A program made the translations under genes and the position numbers. Shown piece by piece: positions 42,492 to 51,819 of a stretch of 64,000 bases of DNA; positions within the stretch are counted from its first letter, which is position 1, and every line of letters begins with the position of its first letter. The notes under the pieces were generated by a model that searched no databases, was not told where the DNA came from, and saw only the letters and a list, made by a program, of their open reading frames with translations. Origin of the DNA: DSSB01 sp046346845 (GTDB lineage: Bacteria > UBA10199 > DSSB01); NCBI GenBank assembly GCA_046346845.1, contig JAXMHH010000007.1:124001-188000 (forward strand), read 5' to 3'.

Positions 42492-42839
42492 TTAAAGGTA
42501 TGCGCGGCATTGGCCGGACAGGTCTTTCTCATGCGACCTCATGCAGGCTTTGATGCGCCCCTCTCCGGGTTGGACGTCCTTGCAAAACTTCTCTTTGTCC
42601 GATTTGCAGGCCAGATGGCGCTGCTTGGCCTTTTCCAGCTTGGCCTGGCAGGTCTGGGAGAGCCGGTCTTGGTTTTGCTTGAGACATTGCCGGATGCGGC
42701 CTCCACCCGGCTGAACATCCTTGCAGAACTGCTGGATGTCGGCCTTGCACTCTCCCTTGGCGAGGGCCGGCCGGGGCGCCTGAGTCAGGCCGAAGGCAAT
42801 GGAGGTCAGAGCCAAGAAAACGATTCCTTTGCGTTTCAT
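42492..42839 (-). CDS. Secreted protein with two GLG1-like Cys-rich repeats
   Basis: This 115-residue exported protein has a signal peptide (~1-28, cleavage after ALA). Two repeats of about 40 residues each have the form C-x3-I/K-x2-FCKDVQPG-x-GRI-x2-C...C (cysteines near 31, 39, 52, 64 and 78, 87, 100, 111). This is the cysteine-rich repeat of the GLG1/ESL-1 type found in small proteobacterial periplasmic proteins of unknown role. It is convergent with the FAD oxidoreductase gene, with only 15 bases between. Confidence 0.8.
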   Translation of the reverse strand: MKRKGIVFLALTSIAFGLTQAPRPALAKGECKADIQQFCKDVQPGGGRIRQCLKQNQDRLSQTCQAKLEKAKQRHLACKSDKEKFCKDVQPGEGRIKACMRSHEKDLSGQCRAYL

Positions 42840-42925
42840 GGTGGGTCCTTTCTCAATTCGTCAGTTAATGATCTGTAGAGAACGGAGCCCCCGCAAAAGT
42901 TAAAAATGAACCTTAAGCCGGCGAA

Positions 42926-43222
42926 TTAACCGCGCAGCTTATCGCGCACCGCCTCCACCTTGGCCCGCATGCGGCCCATCGGGCGGTCGACCTGGTCGTC
43001 GATCTTGATGAAGGTGGACACGCGACGCGAGCGGCCGCGCATATCGAGATGCATCCTCTTTAACAGCTCAAAGACCGCGTCCGGCTCCCCCTCGATGGTC
43101 GTGCCCATCGGGCCCAGCTCGTAGGCCAGGCCGCTGTTTTCGATCATCCGGATCAGCGGGGCGATCTCGGCGCTCATGTGCTCCCAATGGTCCTCGGGAG
43201 CGATGGAGACGAAGGCCAGCAT
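42926..43222 (-). CDS. MTH1187-family thiamine-binding-like protein
   Basis: This 98-residue protein of the MTH1187/YkoF-like fold matches by the start MLAFVSIAPE, the ELGPMGTTIEGEPDAVFELLKRMH core and the basic end. Members bind thiamine or its pyrimidine. I chose the ATG at 43222 because the strong GGAGGAGG ribosome site precedes it. The 69-base gap to the divergent oxidoreductase gene holds both promoters. Confidence 0.85.
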   Translation of the reverse strand: MLAFVSIAPEDHWEHMSAEIAPLIRMIENSGLAYELGPMGTTIEGEPDAVFELLKRMHLDMRGRSRRVSTFIKIDDQVDRPMGRMRAKVEAVRDKLRG

Positions 43223-43291
43223 AATTCCTCCTCCGGTTGAAAACGCTTTTTTTGAGTTTAATCCTTTTGGAAAAAGGGGCAAAGTAGCGGC

Positions 43292-44242
43292 ATGAAAGCG
43301 GTCGGCATTCGGCGATTCGGCGGCAGGGAGGTGCTGGAAATCCTTGAGCTTCCCAAGCCGCAGCCCAACCCCCACGAGGTCCTGGTGAAGGTCCACGCCG
43401 CCGGGGTCAACCCCGTCGACTGGAAGATCCGCGAGGGGCTGTTGGAGGGGCGCATGCCCCACGCCTTCCCCATCGTCCTGGGTTGGGACGCCGCCGGCGT
43501 GATCGAGGCGGTTGGCGAAAAGGTGCACTACGCCCGCCCCGGCGACGCGGTCTTCGCCTACTGCCGGAAAGACATCATCCAAGACGGCAGCTATGCCGAA
43601 TACATCGTGCTGCGTCACCCGCATCTCGCCCCCAAGCCAAGCAACCTTTCCTTCGAGGAGGCCGCCGCCGTCCCCCTGGCGGCGCTCACGGCCTACCAGG
43701 CCCTCTTCGAGGGCCTCAAGCTGAAGGCGGGCGAGAAGGTCTTGATCCATGCAGGCGCCGGCGGGGTCGGCGGTTTCGCGATCCAGCTGGCCAAAGACAC
43801 GGGAGCCCACGTCCTGACCACCTCCAGTGCGCGCCATCACGACTACCTGCGCGGCCTGGGCGTCGACGAGACCCTCGACTATACGCGGGAGAGTTTCGTC
43901 GCGGCCGTCCGCCGCTCCCATCCGGAGGGCCTGGACGCCGTCTTCGACACGGTCGGGGGGCAGGTGCAGATCGACAGCGCCGACGTCTTGAGGCCGGGCG
44001 GACGCCTGACTTCCATCCTAGCCCTAAAAGAAGACTACTTCCGAAAGCGCGGGCTGGAGACCGCCTACGTCTTCGTCCGGCCGGACCCCGATCAACTGAA
44101 CCTCCTCAAGACCCTGGCCGAAGCGGGGAGGCTGCGCGTCAAGCTGGCCGCCGTCCTTCCCCTGGAGGAGGCGGAGCAGGCCCACGAGTTGATCCAAACA
44201 GGCCATACCGAGGGAAAGATTATCTTGAAGGTTTCCGACTAG
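43292..44242 (+). CDS. NADPH:quinone reductase-like zinc-less MDR enzyme
   Basis: This 316-residue medium-chain reductase has a GroES-like N-terminal half (EVLVKVHAAGVNPVDWKIREG) and a nucleotide-binding site (IHAGAGGVGGFAIQLAK, ~150-166). Structural zinc cysteines are lacking, as in quinone oxidoreductases and enoyl reductases. The substrate is unknown. Its stop lies 8 bases before the stop of the convergent methyltransferase gene. Confidence 0.87.
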   Translation: MKAVGIRRFGGREVLEILELPKPQPNPHEVLVKVHAAGVNPVDWKIREGLLEGRMPHAFPIVLGWDAAGVIEAVGEKVHYARPGDAVFAYCRKDIIQDGSYAEYIVLRHPHLAPKPSNLSFEEAAAVPLAALTAYQALFEGLKLKAGEKVLIHAGAGGVGGFAIQLAKDTGAHVLTTSSARHHDYLRGLGVDETLDYTRESFVAAVRRSHPEGLDAVFDTVGGQVQIDSADVLRPGGRLTSILALKEDYFRKRGLETAYVFVRPDPDQLNLLKTLAEAGRLRVKLAAVLPLEEAEQAHELIQTGHTEGKIILKVSD

Positions 44243-44250
44243 CTCAGATC

Positions 44251-44997
44251 TCAGATCACCCGCCCCACGCGAAGAAACAAGGGCCAGCGGATCTCCCTGG
44301 CTTGCTCGGGGTCTCCCCAGAGGGGCGCCAGTTTATTGCGCAGCTCCGGGAGGGGATCCCGCCCCATCGCCTCGCGATAGCGCTGCGTCGCCGACCAGGT
44401 GCCGAGATAGCCGAGCAGGTCTTCCAAATTCCACCGCAAGGTCATGGAGAATTCCGGCGCCTCCAATTCCGGAAAGGGAAAGGGAATGCCCTGGTATCTC
44501 TCTTCCACCCAACGCCGGTCGGCGGGCCAATAGGGACCGACCGTCTCGGAGTAGTATCGCAGGTAGACCCGATCGATCTCCGGGCTGCAACTGAAGTGCT
44601 GGTAGCCCCAAAGGGCGATAATCCCCTGCGGCACGGCCACCCGCCGCACCTCGGCATAGAACTTTTCAAACTCAAACCAATGAAAGGCTTGGGCGACGGT
44701 GATCAAGTCGACCGATCTCCCCGGCAGCCCCGAGGCCTCGGCAGGCGCCACGCGGTATTCCACTCCCGGATGGGCCTCGGCCTGGGCAATCTGCCGCTCG
44801 CTGGCGTCCGTGGCGATGACCTGGGAAAAATAGGGCGCCAGGCCCAGGGCCGCCTGGCCGTTCCCCGTGGCGCAGTCCCAGGCCAGGTTGCGCCGCAGGC
44901 ATAGCCCCGCCAAATAGCGGTAGAGCCCTTGCGGATAGCGGGGGCGATAGCGGGCATAGGCATCCGCCTGCCGGGAAAAATGGTCCTGAAAGCTCAT
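44251..44997 (-). CDS. Class I SAM methyltransferase, trans-aconitate methyltransferase-like
   Basis: This 248-residue SAM-dependent methyltransferase has motif I LAWDCATGNGQAA (~38-50) followed by the acidic end VIATDASERQIAQA. VEYRVAPAEASGLP is next, and VDLITVAQAFHWFE matches the active-site region of the Tmt1/Crg1 group, which methylates trans-aconitate or cantharidin-like acids. The true substrate is unknown. Confidence 0.8.
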   Translation of the reverse strand: MSFQDHFSRQADAYARYRPRYPQGLYRYLAGLCLRRNLAWDCATGNGQAALGLAPYFSQVIATDASERQIAQAEAHPGVEYRVAPAEASGLPGRSVDLITVAQAFHWFEFEKFYAEVRRVAVPQGIIALWGYQHFSCSPEIDRVYLRYYSETVGPYWPADRRWVEERYQGIPFPFPELEAPEFSMTLRWNLEDLLGYLGTWSATQRYREAMGRDPLPELRNKLAPLWGDPEQAREIRWPLFLRVGRVI

Positions 44998-45149
44998 CTT
45001 TCGAACCTATTGAAATAATTCATCAAAATCAAGGCAACCCGGCGAAAAATCAGCAGATAATAGAGCCGGCCCCCCGGCGTCCTTTTAAGCTCTGGAATTG
45101 TTCAGAATTCAGTGCTAAGCACCGCGCGCCTCGGGCAAGGAATCACGGA

Positions 45150-47801
45150 ATGCGCCTCTCCACCTTATTGATCCTCCTCGCGACGGTCGCGGTCAACGTC
45201 CTCATCTGGACCCAGATCAACAAACCCCACTACATGGTGGACAGCGCCTACCCGCTCAACAGCTTTTCCCTCAACCCCTACAAGAAGGACCAGAGCCCCT
45301 TCCAGGGCAAGCCCTTCACCCGGGAAGAGCTCGATTCCGACCTCAAGATTCTTTCGCAAAAGACCAATACGATCCGCCTCTACAGCAGCCTGGGCGGCCT
45401 CGACCAGGTCCCGGAGCTGGCCAAAAAGTATAACATCAAGGTGATCGCCTCGGCCTACCTCAACGGGGGCCTCGACAACGCCCAAAACCAAGCCGAGGTC
45501 GACGCGGCCATTCAGATGGCGCAGAAAAACAAGAACGTCATCCGCGTCCTCATCGGCAACGAAACCCAGCTGCAAAATACCGTGCCGCGCGAGGCCCTGG
45601 TGGAGTACCTGGCCCAGGCCCGAAAGAAGCTCAAAAAATACAAGGTCCCCGTCTCCACCGCCGAACCCTGGGATTATTGGATCGTCCACCCCGAGCTTTC
45701 AAAAGAGGTCGACTACATCGCCATCCACATCCTGCCCTACTGGGCGGAGATCCCCATCCACCAAGCCGTGGATTACGTCATGAACCATTACGAGGCGGTC
45801 AAGATCACCTTCCCGAAAAAATGGGTCATGATCGCCGAGACCGGCTGGCCTAGCGACGGCCCGCAGCGCGGCGCCGCGCAAGCGACCTTGGCCAATCAGG
45901 CCGAATTCGTCCGCAGCTTCATGGCCCGCGCTAAGGATAAGAAGGTCGACTACAACATCATCGAGGCCTTCGACCAACCGTGGAAAAGCTCGATCGAGGG
46001 TCGCGCCGGGGAACACTGGGGCATCATGGACGCAGACCGCCGGGACAAGTTCCCGATCCAGGGCCCGGTCTTAGAAGACCCGAACTGGAAATGGTGGGCG
46101 CTCTGCTCGACGGTGCTGGGGCTGCTGGCCGCGGCCCTATTCCTCCTGCGCCGTCCCGACCTGAAAATCCGCGGCCAAGTCTTCACGGTCTTGATCTTTC
46201 AAGCCGCCATCGCCTTGGCGACCCAACTCGCCCGCGAGGCCAGCGACCAATACATGTCGCCCGGCGACATCGTCTTCTGGTCGGTGATGATCTCGGCCCA
46301 GGTGCTGCTAGCGATCATCCTGCTCACCGACGCCGCCGAGATCGCGGATGTGGTTGGAGGCAAGGCCTTGCAGCGCAAATACCTGCCGCTCAGGCCGGAG
46401 GACCTGACCGCCAAGGACCTGCCCATGGTCTCGATCCATCTCGCCTGCTGCAAGGAGCCGCCCGAGATGGTCATCGCCACCATCAACAGCCTGGCCAAGC
46501 TCCACTACCCGAATTTCGAGGTGATCGTGGTGGACAACAACACCCCCGATCCCGAGATGTGGAAACCGGTCGAAAGGCGCTGCGCCGAGCTCGGCCCGCG
46601 CTTCCGCTTCTTCTCGCTGGGCTCCTGGCCCGGCTTCAAGGCCGGCGCCCTCAACTTCGCCCTTCGTCAGACCAATCCCCAGGCCAAGATCGTCGGCGTG
46701 GTCGACGCCGACTACATCGTCGAGGCGGATTGGCTGGCCGCCACCGTTCCCTATTTCCTCCAAGATCCGGAAGTCGCCCTGGTCCAAGCCCCGCAGGAGC
46801 ACCGCGACTGGGAGCGCAACATCTTCACGCGGATGGAGAACGACGAGTACAGCGGCTTTTTCCGCATCGGCATGGTACAGCGCAACGAGCACAACGCGAT
46901 CATCCAGCACGGCACGATGACCCTGATCGATAAGCCGGAACTGCTCAAGCTGGGGGGCTGGGCCGAGTGGTGCATCTGCGAGGACGCCGAGCTGGGCCTG
47001 CGCATCCTCAACGACCGCAAGAAATCGATCTACCTCGACCACGCCTTCGGCCACGGGCTGGTGCCGCATACCTACGAGGCCTACGCCAAGCAGCGCTTCC
47101 GCTGGGCCTACGGCGCGATGCGCATCCTGAAGCGCCACTGGCTGCTGTTCACGGGCCTGCGCGGCAACCTGACCCTCGCGCAACGCTACCAGTTCGTGAA
47201 GGGTTGGCTGCCTTGGATCGGCGACGCCCTGCACATGGTCTTTACCTTCACGGCGATCGTCTGGAGCCTCCTGCTCATCCTCAACCCCAGGCATACCGAC
47301 TTTCCCGAACCCATTTTCATCTATCCCGCGCTGCTGCTGGTCGTCTTGCGGATATTCGGAACCCTGTGGACCTACACGACCCGGGTCAAGATCGGCAAAA
47401 GGCGCACCCTGCTCGCGATGATCGCGGGCGGCTCCCTGACCCACAAGATCGCCAAGGCGGTCCTGCAGGGGCTCTCCACCCGCTCCAAACCTTTCTATCG
47501 CACCCCGAAGCAGGAGAGCTCCGCGCCGCTCTTGAAGGCGATCTCCAATGTCTATGACGAATTATTGCTGTCGGTGACGTTGGTGGTCCTGGCTTGGGGC
47601 ATCCTGGACGTCTTCGGGACGGTCAACCACCAGGCGGTGCTGTGGGCAGTGGCGCTGGTGGTGCAGGCCTTCCCCTACTTCGCGGCGCTGATCGCGGCCC
47701 TAGTGAGCAGCTACTCGGGGAGGAAAGACCACCCCAAGGACATGGGCAATTCCCCGCTGACGGCGAATCCCCCGCCCCTCCCCAGCCACGCCGCCCGTTA
47801 G
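45150..47801 (+). CDS. GH17-GT2 fusion, probable beta-glucan synthase (NdvB-like)
   Basis: This 883-residue inner-membrane protein joins a GH17 glucanase/transglycosylase domain (residues ~25-290) to a family 2 glycosyltransferase (~410-740). GH17 keeps both carboxylates: Glu138 (IGNETQ) and Glu230 (AETGWPS). The GT has D519-A-D521 for UDP-sugar/metal, an ED pair in CICEDAELG, and the processive-type Q648-RFR-W652. One N-terminal, two mid and about five C-terminal membrane helices are visible. The architecture is that of the Bradyrhizobium/Pseudomonas NdvB proteins, which make cyclic beta-1,3(1,6)-glucans of the periplasm. The last 4 bases overlap the convergent uvrB. Confidence 0.88.
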   Translation: MRLSTLLILLATVAVNVLIWTQINKPHYMVDSAYPLNSFSLNPYKKDQSPFQGKPFTREELDSDLKILSQKTNTIRLYSSLGGLDQVPELAKKYNIKVIASAYLNGGLDNAQNQAEVDAAIQMAQKNKNVIRVLIGNETQLQNTVPREALVEYLAQARKKLKKYKVPVSTAEPWDYWIVHPELSKEVDYIAIHILPYWAEIPIHQAVDYVMNHYEAVKITFPKKWVMIAETGWPSDGPQRGAAQATLANQAEFVRSFMARAKDKKVDYNIIEAFDQPWKSSIEGRAGEHWGIMDADRRDKFPIQGPVLEDPNWKWWALCSTVLGLLAAALFLLRRPDLKIRGQVFTVLIFQAAIALATQLAREASDQYMSPGDIVFWSVMISAQVLLAIILLTDAAEIADVVGGKALQRKYLPLRPEDLTAKDLPMVSIHLACCKEPPEMVIATINSLAKLHYPNFEVIVVDNNTPDPEMWKPVERRCAELGPRFRFFSLGSWPGFKAGALNFALRQTNPQAKIVGVVDADYIVEADWLAATVPYFLQDPEVALVQAPQEHRDWERNIFTRMENDEYSGFFRIGMVQRNEHNAIIQHGTMTLIDKPELLKLGGWAEWCICEDAELGLRILNDRKKSIYLDHAFGHGLVPHTYEAYAKQRFRWAYGAMRILKRHWLLFTGLRGNLTLAQRYQFVKGWLPWIGDALHMVFTFTAIVWSLLLILNPRHTDFPEPIFIYPALLLVVLRIFGTLWTYTTRVKIGKRRTLLAMIAGGSLTHKIAKAVLQGLSTRSKPFYRTPKQESSAPLLKAISNVYDELLLSVTLVVLAWGILDVFGTVNHQAVLWAVALVVQAFPYFAALIAALVSSYSGRKDHPKDMGNSPLTANPPPLPSHAAR

Positions 47802-49807
47802 GTCTTCACCCCCACGGCCATCGCAACCGATTCCAGCTCCTTGATCCGGTCCCGCTTCTGGGCGGCGGTCTCGAAGTCCAGGGCCGCGGCGGCCTGCTTC
47901 ATCTCTTTGCGCAGTTTCTCGATGAGTGCGGGTATCTCCTCCGGCGCCACCTCCTGGTGATCGACCTCCAGCTCGGTGGGCACGGTGAAATAATCCTGCT
48001 CCTCGACGCTGGTCAGGATGTCCTGGATTTGCTTGCGGATCGTCTGCGGGGTGATGCCGCGCTCTCGGTTGTAGGCCTCCTGGAGCTCGCGGCGACGCTG
48101 GGTCTCTTGGATGGCCAGAGCCATCGACTGGGTGACCTGGTCCGCGTAGAGGATGACGTGGCCGTTGGCGTTCCGCGCGGCCCGGCCGAAGGTCTGGATG
48201 AAGGATCGTTCCGAGCGCAGAAAACCCTCCTTGTCGGCGTCGAGGATGGCCACGAGCGAGACCTCGGGCATGTCGAGGCCCTCGCGCAGCAGGTTGATCC
48301 CGATCAGGACGTCGAATTCCCCTTTGCGCAGGTCGCGGATGATGGCGACGCGCTCGATGGTCTCGATGTCGGAATGCAGGTAACGGACCTTCAATCCGAT
48401 GTCACCGAAGTATTTCGCCAGATCCTCGGCCATCTTCTTGGTCAGCGTGGTCACCAACACCCGCTCGTCCCGGGCGATGCGTTTGCGGATCTCCTCGATG
48501 AGATCGTCGACTTGATCCTTGACGGGACGCACGTCGACGGTGGGATCCAGGAGGCCGGTGGGCCGGATCACCTGCTGGACCACGGCCCCGGGCGTGCGTT
48601 CCATCTCGAAGGGGCCGGGCGTGGCCGAGACGTAGAGGATCTGGTCGGTGAGACCCATGAACTCGTCGAAGCGCAGCGGCCGGTTGTCGAGCGCTGAAGG
48701 GAGGCGAAACCCGTATTCGACCAGGGTGGTCTTCCGCGCCCGGTCGCCGTTGTACATGCCGGAGACCTGGGGCACGGTGATGTGCGACTCGTCCAGGATC
48801 AGCAAAAATTCCTTCGGATAGTAGTCCAGGAGGGTCGGCGGCGGCTGGCCCGCCTGGCGGCCGGTGAGATGGCGGCTGTAGTTCTCGATGCCCTTGCAGA
48901 AGCCGATCTCCTCCATCATCTCGAGGTCGAAGCGGGTGCGCTGCTCGATGCGCTGCATCTCGAGCAGCTTGTTGTTCGCGTGGAAAAACTTGATGCGTTC
49001 CTCCAGCTCGGCGCGGATGTTGACCACCGCCTTCTTCATGGCGTCGTCCCAGGTGACGTAATGGCTCGCCGGGTAGATGGCGATCTTCTCCAGCGCCTGC
49101 AGGACCTTGCCGGTCAGGGGATCCACCTCCTGGATCGACTCCACCTCGTCGCCGAAGAACTCGATGCGGATCGCCCGGTCCTCCTCGTGGGCGGGGAAGA
49201 CCTCGACCACGTCGCCCCGCACCCGGAAGGTCCCGCGGTGGAAGTCGAAGTCGTTGCGCGTGTACTGGATCTTGGTGAGCTCCTTGAGCAGCAGGTTGCG
49301 CTCCACCTGGGTCCCCGCCTCCACGAAGGCCAAAAGGCCGTGGTAGGCCTCGGGCGAGCCCAAGCCGTAGATGCAGCTCACCGAGGCGACGATGATGACG
49401 TCGTTCCGCTCCAACAGCGCCCGGGTGGCCGCGTGGCGCATCTTGTCGATCTCCTCGTTGATCGACGAATCTTTCTCGATAAAGAGATCCTGGGCCGGGA
49501 CGTAGGCCTCCGGCTGGTAATAGTCGTAGTAGCTGACGAAGTATTCGACCGCGTTATCGGGGAAGAGGTCCTTGAATTCTCGGTAGAGCTGGGCGGCAAG
49601 GGTCTTGTTGGGCGCCATCACCAGGGTCGGCTTCTGCAGGCGCTGGATCACGTTGGCCATGGTGAAGGTCTTGCCGCTGCCCGTGACTCCCAGCAGGGTC
49701 TGCTCCCTGCGGCCCGCGAGGAAACCCCGGCTCAGGGCCTCGATGGCGGGCGGCTGGTCGCCCCGCGGCTGGAGCTCGGAGACGATTTGGAAGGGACGGA
49801 TCAGCAT
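47798..49807 (-). CDS. uvrB: Excinuclease ABC subunit B
   Basis: This helicase-like damage-verification subunit has 669 residues. The Walker A motif is LLGVTGSGKTFTMA, the beta hairpin region is YYDYYQPEAYVPAQD, the DEAD-like box is LLILDESH, and a C-terminal UVR domain binds UvrC. It begins 4 bases after the upstream membrane-protein gene's stop, so it is the end of the ispDF-gltX-cysS run. Confidence 0.98.
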   Translation of the reverse strand: MLIRPFQIVSELQPRGDQPPAIEALSRGFLAGRREQTLLGVTGSGKTFTMANVIQRLQKPTLVMAPNKTLAAQLYREFKDLFPDNAVEYFVSYYDYYQPEAYVPAQDLFIEKDSSINEEIDKMRHAATRALLERNDVIIVASVSCIYGLGSPEAYHGLLAFVEAGTQVERNLLLKELTKIQYTRNDFDFHRGTFRVRGDVVEVFPAHEEDRAIRIEFFGDEVESIQEVDPLTGKVLQALEKIAIYPASHYVTWDDAMKKAVVNIRAELEERIKFFHANNKLLEMQRIEQRTRFDLEMMEEIGFCKGIENYSRHLTGRQAGQPPPTLLDYYPKEFLLILDESHITVPQVSGMYNGDRARKTTLVEYGFRLPSALDNRPLRFDEFMGLTDQILYVSATPGPFEMERTPGAVVQQVIRPTGLLDPTVDVRPVKDQVDDLIEEIRKRIARDERVLVTTLTKKMAEDLAKYFGDIGLKVRYLHSDIETIERVAIIRDLRKGEFDVLIGINLLREGLDMPEVSLVAILDADKEGFLRSERSFIQTFGRAARNANGHVILYADQVTQSMALAIQETQRRRELQEAYNRERGITPQTIRKQIQDILTSVEEQDYFTVPTELEVDHQEVAPEEIPALIEKLRKEMKQAAAALDFETAAQKRDRIKELESVAMAVGVKT

Positions 49808-49811
49808 AGAC

Positions 49812-50351
49812 CTAAACAGGTATCTTTAGATACACCCGCACGATGCGCCGGAGCAAGGTCCCGCCGGAATGGATGATCCATACCGCCAGGAACACCCGCA
49901 GCAGCTTCGCGGCCACCACGATCCCGAAGACCGCCCAAGGATTCATCCCGATCATCGAGGCGGCGATGGCGCCGATCACGCAGGGCACGACGGTGAAGAC
50001 GCTGATGGTGAGCTCGAAATAGCCGTACTGCTGGGCGTGCTGGACGATGTCCTTGACCCTGGCGTACATCGAGTAGTCGTTGATGATGGTATCGAGATAG
50101 CCGTGCAGGAAGGTATAACTAGCCAAGACCACCAGGCCCAGGCCCGCCACCACGCCCAATACCGCCGCCAATAGCCACTTGACCAGGTGCCGGGGCCGTA
50201 TCGCCACGGTGGTGCCGAGCAGGCTGTCGCAGGGGATGAACACGAGAAAGCTGTCGAGGAAAAACAGCAGGAAGAAGACCGGAGCCACCCACCTGGCGTC
50301 CGCGTGCGCGGCGATCTTCTGCGCGTAATAGGCAATCTTCTCTTTTTTCAT
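49812..50351 (-). CDS. VTT/DedA-like inner-membrane protein
   Basis: This 179-residue membrane protein has about four hydrophobic segments (FFLLFFLDSFLVFIP; LAAVLGVVAGLGLVVLASY; FTVVPCVIGAIAASMIG; FGIVVAAKLLRVFLAVWII). The spacing and the FxxxxxSxxxxxP and Gly-rich re-entrant region recall the VTT (YqaA/DedA) family of lipid transporters. The family call is tentative. It lies between cysS and uvrB with 4- and 7-base gaps, so it is co-transcribed. Confidence 0.68.
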   Translation of the reverse strand: MKKEKIAYYAQKIAAHADARWVAPVFFLLFFLDSFLVFIPCDSLLGTTVAIRPRHLVKWLLAAVLGVVAGLGLVVLASYTFLHGYLDTIINDYSMYARVKDIVQHAQQYGYFELTISVFTVVPCVIGAIAASMIGMNPWAVFGIVVAAKLLRVFLAVWIIHSGGTLLRRIVRVYLKIPV

Positions 50352-50358
50352 GGCCCGC

Positions 50359-51819
50359 CTATTTCACCTTCCAGGTGGTCGTCCCATCGGGCTTGTCTTC
50401 CAATATCACGCCCTGCGCGGCCAAGTCGTCTCGAATCCGGTCCGCCAGCTTGAAATCGCGGGCGCCACGCGCCGCCTTGCGGTCGGCGATTTTTTGCAGG
50501 ATCTCGGCCTCGCCCAGCGCGGATTGGCGCAGCGTGAAGCTCTTGCGCGCCTCGAGGTATTGGCGAGGCTCCTGGGCGAACAGCCCCAAGGAAGTCCCGG
50601 CGAGGGCGAAGGCGCGGGCGGCCTCGGCGCGAAACCGCCCAAGCTCGTCGGCCTCCGGGGCAGCGTCGAGGAACTTGTTGATCTCCCGCACCGAGTCAAA
50701 GCAGACGCCCAAGACCTGGGCGGTGTTGAAATCGTCGTCCATGGCGGTCTCGAAGTCCGCGGGGAATTTTTTCAAGACCTCCCAGGCCTTGGCCCGGGCG
50801 GCGGGATTGGGCGATTCGCCGGCGCCCGGCACGTATTCCTGGAGGCGCTGCAGGGTCTGGTAGACACGGTCCACCGCGGCCAGGGCCTCCTTCATGTTGC
50901 CCTCGCTGAAATCCAAGGGCGAGCGGTAATGGGCCGAGAGCAGGAAGTAACGGATCGCCTCGTGGGGGTATTGGGCCAGTACATCCCGGATGGTCATGAA
51001 ATTTCCCGTCGACTTGCTCATCTTGTCGGCGTTGAGATTGACGAAACCGTTGTGCAGCCAATACTTCACGAAGGGCCGATCGAAGGCCCCTTCGGACTGG
51101 GCGCGCTCGTTTTCGTGGTGCGGAAAAATCAGGTCCCGTCCGCCCCCATGGATGTCCAACGAGGGGCCGAGTAGCTTCGTGCTCATCGCCGAGCACTCGA
51201 TGTGCCATCCCGGCCTGCCCTGCCCCCAGGGCGAGGCCCACTCGGGCTCGCCGGGCTTGGCGGCCTTCCACAGGGCAAAGTCCAGAGGGTCTTGCTTGGC
51301 CTCTTGCACCTCGACGCGGGCGCCGGCCTCGAGCTCTTCCAGGTTTTTCTGGGCGAGCTCGCCGTAGCTCGGAAATTTCCGGACCGAATAGAAGACGTCC
51401 CCCTTGGCGGGATAGGCGATGCCCTTCTCGACCAAGGTCGCGATCAAGGCCTGCATCTCGGCGATGAATTCGGTGGCGCGGGGCTCGTCGGTGGGCGGCT
51501 GATTGCCCAGGGCCCGCATGTCCTCGTGGAAGGCCTGGATGAAGAACTCGGCGACCGCCTTCCAGTCCTGGCCCTTCTCGTGGGCGCGCTTGATGATCTT
51601 GTCGTCGATGTCGGTGAAATTGCGGACGTAGCGGACTTGGTAGCCCCGCTGCTTGAGCCAGCGATAGATGACGTCGAAGACCACCGAAGCCCGGGCATGC
51701 CCGAGGTGGCAGTAATCGTAGGCGGTGATCCCGCACACATACATGTTGACGCGCGGCGGGTGGAGGGGTTCGAAGGTCTCTTTATTGCGGCTTTTCGTGT
51801 TGTAGATTCTCAAAGGCAC
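50359..51819 (-). CDS. cysS: Cysteinyl-tRNA synthetase
   Basis: This class I synthetase has 486 residues. It has MYVCGITAYDYCHLGHA (zinc Cys and HIGH site), the zinc ligands in HIECSAMS and HHENERAQSE, and KMSKSTGNF. The start codon is GTG at 51819: the N-terminus LRIYNTKSRNKETFEP is the family's normal beginning. Translation therefore starts 38 bases inside the end of gltX. Confidence 0.97.
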   Translation of the reverse strand: MPLRIYNTKSRNKETFEPLHPPRVNMYVCGITAYDYCHLGHARASVVFDVIYRWLKQRGYQVRYVRNFTDIDDKIIKRAHEKGQDWKAVAEFFIQAFHEDMRALGNQPPTDEPRATEFIAEMQALIATLVEKGIAYPAKGDVFYSVRKFPSYGELAQKNLEELEAGARVEVQEAKQDPLDFALWKAAKPGEPEWASPWGQGRPGWHIECSAMSTKLLGPSLDIHGGGRDLIFPHHENERAQSEGAFDRPFVKYWLHNGFVNLNADKMSKSTGNFMTIRDVLAQYPHEAIRYFLLSAHYRSPLDFSEGNMKEALAAVDRVYQTLQRLQEYVPGAGESPNPAARAKAWEVLKKFPADFETAMDDDFNTAQVLGVCFDSVREINKFLDAAPEADELGRFRAEAARAFALAGTSLGLFAQEPRQYLEARKSFTLRQSALGEAEILQKIADRKAARGARDFKLADRIRDDLAAQGVILEDKPDGTTTWKVK

